64,000 bases of DNA from Streptomyces sp. NBC_00287. GTDB lineage: Bacteria; Actinomycetota; Actinomycetes; Streptomycetales; Streptomycetaceae. The notes under the pieces were generated by a model that was not told where the DNA came from, searched no databases, and saw only the letters and a program-made list of their open reading frames with translations. Below, one piece after another: positions 44,094 through 51,163 of this stretch. The stretch lies in assembly GCF_036173105.1 (NCBI RefSeq), contig NZ_CP108053.1:8742001-8806000 (forward strand), written 5' to 3'. Position 1 is the first letter of the stretch, and each line of letters starts with the position of its first letter. The position numbers and the translations under genes were made by a program.

Positions 44094-45025
44094 GGCCCCT
44101 CCAAGGCGGCCCGGCGCCACAGGGTGTCGAGGGCCGCGCTCCCTCCCCCTTCACCTTCCCGGATCGCGTCCAGGGCACCCGTGTTCACGAGGTGCAGCGC
44201 GTCGAGGAACGGCCCCGCCCCGGCGGGTTCCCGCTCGGCCCGGTCGAGGAGGGCGTCGAGCACCTCCGCCGGGACGTCCGGGAACCGGGCCCGGGCCAGC
44301 TCGGCCAGCCGCTCCCGCGTCATCGGGGAGAGCTCAAGACGCACGCAGTGCCGTACGAAGGCGGGCGGAAGGTCGCGCTCACCGCCGGTCGTGACGACGA
44401 CCAGCGGCGGCTCATGACACCGTACGAGCCCGCCGCGGACCGTTGCCGTGCCGCCCGGCTCCCAGGTGTGGACGAGGGCGCTGTCGGAGCCGAGGAGTCC
44501 GGGGATCGTGAACTCCCCGTCGTGCAGGACGGCCAGCAGCTCGTCGGGGAGGTCGAAGCCGCCCCGGTCCAGGTCGTCGACCAGGACGACGCGCGGTAAT
44601 CGGCGCGGGAGCAGGGCGGTGCCCAGCGGCCCCAGCCGGACCGTGCCGGGGCCGGCCGGGCCGTACAGGGCCTCGGCGAGGGTACTGGCGCCCGTGAGGG
44701 GCCAGCGCAGCACCGGACCCAGGCCCAGTTCCCGGGCGATCCGGTGGGCGAGGGCGGACTTGCCCGTGCCCGGCTCGCCGCCGACCAGCAGCGGACGGCG
44801 CAGCTGGAGTGCCGTGTTGACCCCCGCCACCTCGTCGGGATCCGGGACCCAGGGGGTGCCCGTGGCTCCGAGGACTCGGGTGGCCGTCTCGTCCCGCGGT
44901 GGCGCCGGTGGTTCGTCGGGGCCGCCGCAGTAGATGCGCCAGGGCGGTGGGGCCGGCCACCGGCGGTCCCGCTCGGCCGGGTCGAGCGGGATGCCTGTGC
45001 CCCGGTAGAGCCACCAGGAGTCCAT
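44090..45025 (-). CDS. MoxR-type AAA ATPase
   Basis: A 311-residue AAA+ ATPase. Walker A GEPGTGKS is at 83-90 and Walker B VVLVDD at 146-151, with RVVLVDDLDRG and LYGPAGPG typical of the MoxR-like ATPases found beside VMAP proteins. MoxR ATPases remodel or load partner complexes, usually with a vWA protein. ATG at 45025 follows GAGAGGAAA. The VMAP gene ends 26 bases upstream, and the STAND protein begins inside this gene's stop. Confidence 0.87.
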   Translation of the reverse strand: MDSWWLYRGTGIPLDPAERDRRWPAPPPWRIYCGGPDEPPAPPRDETATRVLGATGTPWVPDPDEVAGVNTALQLRRPLLVGGEPGTGKSALAHRIARELGLGPVLRWPLTGASTLAEALYGPAGPGTVRLGPLGTALLPRRLPRVVLVDDLDRGGFDLPDELLAVLHDGEFTIPGLLGSDSALVHTWEPGGTATVRGGLVRCHEPPLVVVTTGGERDLPPAFVRHCVRLELSPMTRERLAELARARFPDVPAEVLDALLDRAEREPAGAGPFLDALHLVNTGALDAIREGEGGGSAALDTLWRRAALEGP

Positions 45026-45051
45026 GGACGTTTCCTCTCTGCGCAGCGGCG

Positions 45052-46518
45052 TCACAGCGGTTTGCGGTCGGGGTCGTCCCACAGCACCGCGAGGTGCCGG
45101 CCGATGTGGTGCTCGGGCGCACCCGAGCCGAGCGCGGCGGCCTGCCGGCGGAAGCGGGTGATGCGCGGCAGCAGATCGGCGAAGCCACCGGCGAACAGTT
45201 CGCCGAGCACCTGCCGGAACTCCGTCGTCGACTCGCTGGTGCGATGCCATACGACGACCGGATAGCCCGTGCGCAGCGCCGTCCTGAACTCCAGGCAGCC
45301 GTGCGTCCGGCCCTCCTCGGGGGGTTCGCTCAGCACGGCCGCGACATGCTCCTCGTCCAGCAGCCCGGCCACGACCCGGCGCGGGTGCTGAGGGCTGTTG
45401 TTCGGGATGCTCATGTACACGGAACCGGCGGTCGGCTCCTGCCGCAGCTTCTGCCAGCGCAGCCGCCACCAGCCGTGCCAGCGCTGGTCGAGCAGCCGGT
45501 CCAGACTGCGGATCACCACCGCCGGATAGCTCATGCCGAGCGGCAGATGCGGGTCCTCGGCGGCGTCCAGGGGCCAGGACTCGACGGGCAGATTGATCAG
45601 CTCCAGCGGCAGCACGAACTCCAGCCTCAGCTGCCCCGGACGGTCGCCCTCGGCCCGCTCCACCTCGGAGATCACCTCGCTGACCGTGCGCTGGAGTTCG
45701 GCGAAGGGGATCACCGCGCTGTCCCGGCGCCCCTCGAAGTCCGGCCCCCGGGCATCGGAGTGGAACCAGTACGACACCGTGTAGTGGCCCTCGTCGAAGG
45801 GCGCCGGCATGATCCGGATGGCCAGGTGCTCGTCATGGATGGCCGGCTGCAGCTCCGCCTGCCGGACGTACCGTCTGCGGTCCAGCGTGTCCCCGAACTC
45901 CCAGCGCACTGCCCGCTGTCGGTTGATCGCCCGGATCTCCTGGCGGTGCGGCGCGTCCATCCAGGCCGAGGCCTCGTCCAGGTACGCCATCCACGGCGGC
46001 ACCTGTCCGGGTGCCGTGTTCTGGCCCACCAGGTAGAGGAAGTCCGACCAGGGCGTGGTGGAGTGGTCGGGCGGGGTGCGTAATCGGGACAGTGTCGCCC
46101 GGGCCAGCAGGCGGCGCCGCTCGTCGTCGGGGAGCCGCAGCGCCTTCAGGCAGTCACCCAACAGGCCCCAGGACTCGGCGAATTCGGCGGGCAGCGTGCG
46201 CGCGGCCCGCCACTCGTCGCAGAGCCGGAACATCAGCAGGGACTCCGCGGAGCCGGGATCCAGCAGGTCCAGGGCGGCGGCGAGACACGCCAGGCCGTCC
46301 GGACCGTGGCCGCCCGGCGCGTCCTTCATGCAGAACAGCAGCAGTGCGACGTACTGCTTGCGCGGGATGGCGTGGCGGGGGAGCCGGCCGTTTTGCCCGA
46401 GCCGGTCGAGCACCAGGTCCAGGAACTGCTCCCGGTCCTCGGGCGACCGCAGACCGTCGCAGCCCACCAGGACGTCCACGGCGGCGCGCCGTATCCGGTC
46501 CTCGATCTCCTCGCGCAA
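45052..46518 (-). CDS. VMAP (vWA-MoxR-associated protein), with N-terminal EAD-like domain
   Basis: A 488-residue protein. The C-terminal two thirds is a VMAP-C domain, with the hallmark stretch LPLELINLPVESWPLD and VVIRSLDRLLDQRWHGWWRLRW. The N-terminal 90 residues (VLVGCDGLRSPEDREQFLDL) are helical and EAD-like, fit for docking to an EAD effector such as the caspase. VMAP proteins sit between MoxR and vWA parts in NTP-dependent conflict systems. The start is TTG at 46518, eight bases after GGAGGGGG. It is first in the three-gene operon, and no vWA gene is separate. Confidence 0.85.
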   Translation of the reverse strand: MREEIEDRIRRAAVDVLVGCDGLRSPEDREQFLDLVLDRLGQNGRLPRHAIPRKQYVALLLFCMKDAPGGHGPDGLACLAAALDLLDPGSAESLLMFRLCDEWRAARTLPAEFAESWGLLGDCLKALRLPDDERRRLLARATLSRLRTPPDHSTTPWSDFLYLVGQNTAPGQVPPWMAYLDEASAWMDAPHRQEIRAINRQRAVRWEFGDTLDRRRYVRQAELQPAIHDEHLAIRIMPAPFDEGHYTVSYWFHSDARGPDFEGRRDSAVIPFAELQRTVSEVISEVERAEGDRPGQLRLEFVLPLELINLPVESWPLDAAEDPHLPLGMSYPAVVIRSLDRLLDQRWHGWWRLRWQKLRQEPTAGSVYMSIPNNSPQHPRRVVAGLLDEEHVAAVLSEPPEEGRTHGCLEFRTALRTGYPVVVWHRTSESTTEFRQVLGELFAGGFADLLPRITRFRRQAAALGSGAPEHHIGRHLAVLWDDPDRKPL

Positions 46519-46654
46519 GGAGGCCCCCCTCCGACGCCCCGCCCGGGGGCGTGCTTCCTCGCCCTGTCCGACGACTCGCTCGTACCGTCAGTGACACAAG
46601 ATTAGGGGTCACGGTCGCTGACGGAAGAGGATCGGCGAACAGGGCGGGACAGCG

Positions 46655-48145
46655 CTAGGGGATCTCCGCCCGGGATTCCTGTTCGACGAATTCCCGGGGC
46701 CGTTCGTGGGCGGTCAGGGTGTGCAGGCGGGCCTGGTCGAGGGGTTCGTGGAGTTCGATGTACTCGCCGTGCGGGAGGCGCTTGATGATGCCCGTCTCGC
46801 GGCCGTGCGCCACCAGCTCCTTGTCGCGGAGTTGGAGGCCCAGGCAGATACGGCGGGTGAGGACGAAGACCGCCACCGGGAGTACGAAGACCGCGATGCG
46901 GATCGTCCAGGTCACCGTGTTGATGGACAGGTGCAGTTGGGTCGCCACGATGTCGTTGCCGCCGCCCGCCAGGAGGACCAGATAGAGGCTGATCCAGGCC
47001 GCGCCGAGGCCCGTGCGTACCGGGTGGTTGCGGGGGCGGTCCAGGAGGTGGTGTTCGCGCTTGTCGCCCGTGATCCAGGACTCCAGGAACGGGTAGATGC
47101 CGATCAGGACCAGGAGCAGAGGGAACACGACGATCGGGATCAGGACACCGAGGACCAGCGTGTGGCCCCACAGGTTGATCTCCCAGCCCGGCATCACCCG
47201 CACCAGGCCCTCCGCGAAGCCCAGGTACCAGTCGGGCTGGGCGCCCGTGGAGACCTGGTCGGCGCGGAACGGGCCGTACGCCCAGACCGGGTTGATCGTG
47301 GCGACCGCGGCCAGGAGGGTGAGGGTGCCGAAGACCAGGAAGAAGAAGCCGCCCGCCTTGGCCAGGTACACCGGCATGAACGGGGCGCCGACGACGTTGC
47401 GTTCGGTGCGGCCGGGGCCCGCGAACTGGGTGTGCTTGTGGTAGACGACCAGCAGGACATGGGCGACCACCAGGGCCGCCATGATGCCCGGCAGGATCAG
47501 GATGTGCAGCGAGTAGAAGCGCGCCACGATGTCGTCACCGGGGAACTCGCCGCCGAACACGAACATGGAGAGGTACGTCCCCACGATCGGGACGGCCAGC
47601 AGCGCGCCGTTGACGAACCTGAGCCCGGTGCCGGACAGCAGATCGTCCGGGAGCGAGTAGCCGAACAGTCCCTCGAAAAGTCCGAGGAACAGCAGCAGCC
47701 AGCCGAACAGCCAGTTGACCTCACGGGGTTTGCGGTACGACCCGGTGAAGAAGTGCCGCATCATGTGCGTGAGCATCCCGGCGATGAACACCAGCGCCGC
47801 CCAGTGATGCAGCTGCCGGATGAGCAGTCCGCCGCGCACGTCGAAGCTGATGTCGAGGGTGGAGGCGTACGCCTCCGACATGCGCACCCCGTTGAGCGGG
47901 ACATAACTGCCCTGGTACGTCACCTCGTTCATCGACGGATGGAAGAACAGGGTCAGCCAGACCCCGGTCAGGATCAGCACCACGAAGCTGTACAGGCAGA
48001 TCTCGCCGAGCAGGAACGACCAGTGGTCCGGGAACACCTTGCGCAGGTACTTGCGGCCCAGCGTATGGATGCCGAGGCGGCCGTCGAACCAGTCGGCGGT
48101 GCGCTCGCCCTTCGAGGGGCCGGGAGTCCTGGAGGCCTGCGTCAC
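46655..48145 (-). CDS. Cytochrome bc1-type cytochrome b (orphan QcrB paralogue)
   Basis: A 496-residue membrane protein of the cytochrome b family. Haem-ligand histidines lie in LLIRQLHHWAAL with THMMRHFF, and in FYSLHILIL with VVAHVLLVVYHKH. The Qo-site motif is PDWY (GAQPDWYLGF). Around eight to nine helices are expected. It is shorter than the usual ~545-residue actinobacterial QcrB, and no QcrA or QcrC lies nearby, so it is probably a second, specialised copy. GTG at 48145 overlaps the sigma factor stop (GTGA), with GAGGAGG before it. It may be needed under the condition sensed by that sigma factor. Confidence 0.88.
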   Translation of the reverse strand: MTQASRTPGPSKGERTADWFDGRLGIHTLGRKYLRKVFPDHWSFLLGEICLYSFVVLILTGVWLTLFFHPSMNEVTYQGSYVPLNGVRMSEAYASTLDISFDVRGGLLIRQLHHWAALVFIAGMLTHMMRHFFTGSYRKPREVNWLFGWLLLFLGLFEGLFGYSLPDDLLSGTGLRFVNGALLAVPIVGTYLSMFVFGGEFPGDDIVARFYSLHILILPGIMAALVVAHVLLVVYHKHTQFAGPGRTERNVVGAPFMPVYLAKAGGFFFLVFGTLTLLAAVATINPVWAYGPFRADQVSTGAQPDWYLGFAEGLVRVMPGWEINLWGHTLVLGVLIPIVVFPLLLVLIGIYPFLESWITGDKREHHLLDRPRNHPVRTGLGAAWISLYLVLLAGGGNDIVATQLHLSINTVTWTIRIAVFVLPVAVFVLTRRICLGLQLRDKELVAHGRETGIIKRLPHGEYIELHEPLDQARLHTLTAHERPREFVEQESRAEIP

Positions 48146-49110
48146 GCCTCCTCCTCTTCCTCGCCCCGTTCGACATGCGTGAGCTTGTCGGGGTTGCTGA
48201 CGATGTAGACGCCCGAGATCCGGTCGCCCTCCGGGGTGAGGTCCATGACCATCACCGCGAACGGTGAGTCGCCCTGGAACAGCACCGCCGCGTCGTCGCC
48301 GTTGACGCGCCGGTAGCGCAGCTCCAGTTCGCCCACGCCCTGCCGGGCGGCGTGCCCGGTGAGCAGCCGGACCACCTTGTCCCGGCCGTGCACCGGGCGC
48401 AGCCCCGACGGCTTGCGGTTGCCGCCGCCGTCCGACCACACCGTGACGTCCGGCGCGAGGATCTCCATCAGCGCGGCGATGTCCCCGCCGAGCGCGGCCC
48501 TGACGAACCGCTCCGTCGCCTCCCGCCGTACCCGTGGATGCGCCTGGTACAGCGGCCGCCGCGCATGCACATGGGCGCGGGCGCGCCGGGCCAACTGCCG
48601 TACCGCCGCCGGGGTGCGGTCCAGGATGTCCGCGATCTCGGTGTGCGGATAGCCGAACACCTCGTTCAGGACGAACACCGCGCGCTCCAGCGGAGTCAGC
48701 GACTCCAGTACCACCAGCAGCGCCAGTGACACGGACTCGGTGCGCAGGGCCGGGTCGTCCGCGCCGTCGTCGGACGCGACCAGTGGCTCGGGCAGCCACG
48801 GTCCGACGTATGTCTCCTGGCGGCGGCTGATCGCGGCGCGTCGGCGCAGGGCGTGGTTGACGGCGACGCGGACGAGATACGCCCGGGGGTTCTCCACCCC
48901 GTCGAGCGGGGCGCCGCCGCCCCGGGCGGTCCAGGACAGCCAGGTCTCCTGGAGGACGTCCTCGGTGTCGGCGACGCTGCCCAGCACGTTGTAGACGACG
49001 CCGAACAGTAGCTCGCGATGGGCGACGAAGACGCCGGTCGCCTGGTCCAGCCGGTCGGCGGTCTCGGGATCAAGCCGGTCTTCGGTCTCGGGAAGTGATA
49101 TCTCGGACAT
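48142..49110 (-). CDS. sigJ: ECF41-type sigma factor SigJ with SnoaL-like tail
   Basis: A 322-residue extracytoplasmic-function sigma factor. Regions 2 and 4 are present (YNVLGSVADTEDVLQETW; ERAVFVLNEVFGYPHTEIADIL). The C-terminal NTF2/SnoaL-like extension carries the ECF41 motifs WSDGGGNRK and SNPDKL, which modulate activity in cis instead of an anti-sigma protein. ECF41 genes usually neighbour a carboxymuconolactone decarboxylase or oxidoreductase; here the partner is cytochrome b, coupled through GTGA. The promoter should lie in the 89-base gap before the 2OG oxygenase gene. Confidence 0.9.
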   Translation of the reverse strand: MSEISLPETEDRLDPETADRLDQATGVFVAHRELLFGVVYNVLGSVADTEDVLQETWLSWTARGGGAPLDGVENPRAYLVRVAVNHALRRRAAISRRQETYVGPWLPEPLVASDDGADDPALRTESVSLALLVVLESLTPLERAVFVLNEVFGYPHTEIADILDRTPAAVRQLARRARAHVHARRPLYQAHPRVRREATERFVRAALGGDIAALMEILAPDVTVWSDGGGNRKPSGLRPVHGRDKVVRLLTGHAARQGVGELELRYRRVNGDDAAVLFQGDSPFAVMVMDLTPEGDRISGVYIVSNPDKLTHVERGEEEEEA

Positions 49111-49199
49111 ACGGGGGCCTCCGCAGCGGTGCGCTCACCACTGGGAGGCCTCGAGGGGGCCGGTTTGTGACATCGACGGGGGGTAATGTGACCCAGATC

Positions 49200-49922
49200 T
49201 CACGCGGCGTCGTGAAAGACGATCCCCAGCGCGTGCCGGCGGCCCGAGCGGACCGTGCTCACCCCGTGCCGCATCGCCCCCGCCGACCAGCCGCGCTTGG
49301 TGCGCACCGGGCGCTCACGGGTCGTGAAGACCAGCCCGTGGCCCTGTCGCAGCACGGTCGAGGTGCCCCGGGACTGGGCGCGCGGCCGCTGCTCCACCAT
49401 CAGGAACTCGCCGCCGGTGTAGTCGGTGCCGTACTCGTCGAGGCCCACGACGACCTGGAGCGGGAAGACCAGGTCGCCGAAGACGTCCCGGTGAAGGGCG
49501 TTCCAGTCGCCCTCCGTGTAGCGCAGCAGGATCTGTGCCGAGCGGTCCTGGCCCGCCGTACGGCAGCGCTCCAGCCACTCGGACAGGGAGTCCGGCCAGG
49601 GTGCCGGGCGGCCGAGGCGGGCGGCCCAGTCGCGGGCGATCGGCAGCAGACGCGGGTAGAGCGCGGCGCGCAGGGCGGCGACCGGGGCCGGCAGTTCGTG
49701 GGTGAAGTAGCGGTACTCGCCCGAGCCGAAGCGGTGGCGTGCCATGTCGACGGTGGTCCGGAAGAGCTCCGGCTTCTCGTAGAGCGCGGCCAGGTCCCGG
49801 CACTCCGCGGGCGTCAGTAGCGGTGCCGTGAGCGCGCTGCCGTGCACGTCCAGCTCGGCGGCGAGCGCGTCCCAGTCGGTGGCGGCGATCCGGCAGCGGG
49901 CGGTGTCGGCGGTGAGGGGCAT
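49200..49922 (-). CDS. 2OG-Fe(II) oxygenase
   Basis: A 240-residue oxygenase. The iron-binding His-x-Asp lies in NALHRDVFGDLVFPLQ, the distal His is probably in RHGVSTVRSG, and the 2-oxoglutarate Arg in GRRHALGIVFHDA. Length and pattern match a Streptomyces family often found near DNA-alkylation repair genes in other genomes, so repair or protein hydroxylation are both possible. The substrate is not known. It is a single gene, divergent from the toxin-antitoxin pair. Confidence 0.86.
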   Translation of the reverse strand: MPLTADTARCRIAATDWDALAAELDVHGSALTAPLLTPAECRDLAALYEKPELFRTTVDMARHRFGSGEYRYFTHELPAPVAALRAALYPRLLPIARDWAARLGRPAPWPDSLSEWLERCRTAGQDRSAQILLRYTEGDWNALHRDVFGDLVFPLQVVVGLDEYGTDYTGGEFLMVEQRPRAQSRGTSTVLRQGHGLVFTTRERPVRTKRGWSAGAMRHGVSTVRSGRRHALGIVFHDAA

Positions 49923-50040
49923 GAGTCTGTCGTCCTTCCTTCTCCCTCCGAGTTTGTGTCCCTGCTCGCCCGCCGACCGGCGGTATTCGGACGGCGTCCC
50001 CAGGTACCGTTACAGACCCCATCTGACCTGGCCGTATTTA

Positions 50041-50062
50041 CGGGTAAGTACCCGCGCGGTAC
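50041..50062. promoter_or_regulatory. Overlapping palindromes before the antitoxin gene
   Basis: CGGGTA-AG-TACCCG (50041-50054) and GTACC-CGCGC-GGTAC (50048-50062) overlap just upstream of the RHH antitoxin start at 50072. A GGTACCGT word here (50058-50065) recurs at 50003-50010. The site lies between a TATTTA (50035-50040) and the start codon and is the likely autoregulatory operator of the antitoxin. Confidence 0.55.
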
Positions 50063-50071
50063 CGTGAGGTC

Positions 50072-50317
50072 ATGCCAGCTCTCAACGTGGAGTTCAGCGA
50101 CCGCGAACTTGAGGATCTGCGGCAGATCGCCAAGGAGCGCGGTACGTCGATGAAGGCGCTCGTACGGGAGGCGGCGGCGGCCGACATCGCCCGGCACCGG
50201 GCGCTCCAGGAGGGCGCGGAGGCCTTCCGCCGGTTCTTCGCCTCGCACGCCGACGAGTTCGCGGAAGCGTTCCCGGACGACGAACCACCCGCCAAGGGCG
50301 AGGGGCGGGCGGCCTGA
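50072..50317 (+). CDS. Ribbon-helix-helix antitoxin
   Basis: An 81-residue protein. The N-terminal half (ALNVEFSDRELEDLRQIA, then GTSMKALVREAA) fits a ribbon-helix-helix DNA-binding fold. The acidic C-terminal half (HADEFAEAFPDDE) probably wraps the toxin. It overlaps no gene; the toxin start codon follows its stop directly. Palindromes upstream suggest autorepression by antitoxin alone or with toxin. Confidence 0.85.
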   Translation: MPALNVEFSDRELEDLRQIAKERGTSMKALVREAAAADIARHRALQEGAEAFRRFFASHADEFAEAFPDDEPPAKGEGRAA

Positions 50318-50698
50318 GTGATGGCCCCCGTCATCCACATCGACGTGCCCTGGCTGCTCCAGCGGCACGAGGAGGTCCTGCCGGACCAGCCCACGATCAA
50401 CGACTTCTCGGCGCTCGTGGCCGCCGTAGCCCGGCACCGCGTCGACCCGCCGCGCCTCGGCGTGAACTCCGACCCGGCCTGGCGGGCCGCCGCGCTGCTG
50501 CACACCATCGCCCTGCTCAAGCCGCTGCCCGCGGCCAACGCCCGGTTCGCCTGCGCCTCGGCCGTGGCGTACATGTTCGTCAGCGGTGTCGGCATCGATC
50601 CGCCGTACGGCGCCCTCGTCGACCTCGCCCGGGATCTGATCGACGGCAAGACCGATGTGTTCGGCGCCGCGGACCGGCTGCGGTCCTGGCAGATCTGA
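50318..50698 (+). CDS. Fic/Doc-family toxin component, degenerate active site
   Basis: A 126-residue protein of the short Doc-like Fic group common in Streptomyces. The position of the catalytic HPFxxGN loop reads LLKPLPAANARFACASA, so the key His is missing while the Asn-x-Arg part is kept. The helical frame (DVPWLLQRHEEVLP, AAALLHTIALLK) fits Fic. The protein may be inactive as an AMP- or phosphotransferase, or may use a changed chemistry. The start can be GTG at 50318 or ATG at 50321, immediately after the antitoxin stop. Confidence 0.78.
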   Translation: MMAPVIHIDVPWLLQRHEEVLPDQPTINDFSALVAAVARHRVDPPRLGVNSDPAWRAAALLHTIALLKPLPAANARFACASAVAYMFVSGVGIDPPYGALVDLARDLIDGKTDVFGAADRLRSWQI

Positions 50699-50758
50699 GG
50701 CTCTTGAGGCCGCGCGGATCCCGGGCTTTGGGGCCGCCGGCCGGGCCCGCCCCCCTCG

Positions 50759-50799
50759 GGGCCGCCGACCGAGGGCGGGAGGAACGGGGTCGGCGGCCC
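50759..50799 (+). terminator. Terminator after the toxin gene
   Basis: GGGCCGCCGACC (50759-50770) pairs perfectly with GGTCGGCGGCCC (50788-50799) around a 17-base loop and is followed by TTTC. This is a strong hairpin about 60 bases beyond the toxin stop. Confidence 0.75.
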
Positions 50800-51163
50800 T
50801 TTCGCACAGGAGAGCCGTCCTGCGCGGGGCCTTCCGAGGGGCCGGTTCCAGTGCACCGCTCGCGCGTCCGCGCCGGGAGCGTGCGTGGCGCTCCGGCGCG
50901 GGTGCGTGATTCACACGGGGCGCGGGGCAAAGCCGAAAGTCGGTGCGGGTGACGGGAGTTGCCGTCGTTTCTGACTTTCTTTCAAAGGTGCGGATGTTGC
51001 CCGAGTGCCTTGTTGGTCGTGAGTGTTTTGTGCGAGGGTTAAGTGCCCGTGCGGGGGGTAAAAGCCGGGTCGCATTCGTACCGATGGGGGATCGGGCTCG
51101 GATGAGGTTTGGTGAATTCACGCTCCCCGCGCTCTTCTCTGCGCGTGGGAAGGAATCCGCTCA
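50800..51163. other. Intergenic leader of the second ricin-domain gene
   Basis: 364 bases without a supported gene. The stretch from about 50940 to 51110 is lower in GC than its surroundings and T/G-rich, which suits a promoter or 5' leader. I saw no certain -35/-10 pair, operator or RNA structure. Confidence 0.4.

Noticed and set aside
48146..48799. N-terminal extension of the cytochrome b frame through the sigma factor gene
   Set aside because: The extra residues are Arg/Gly-rich without a membrane pattern. The GTG at 48145 with GAGGAGG and a GTGA overlap is the true start.
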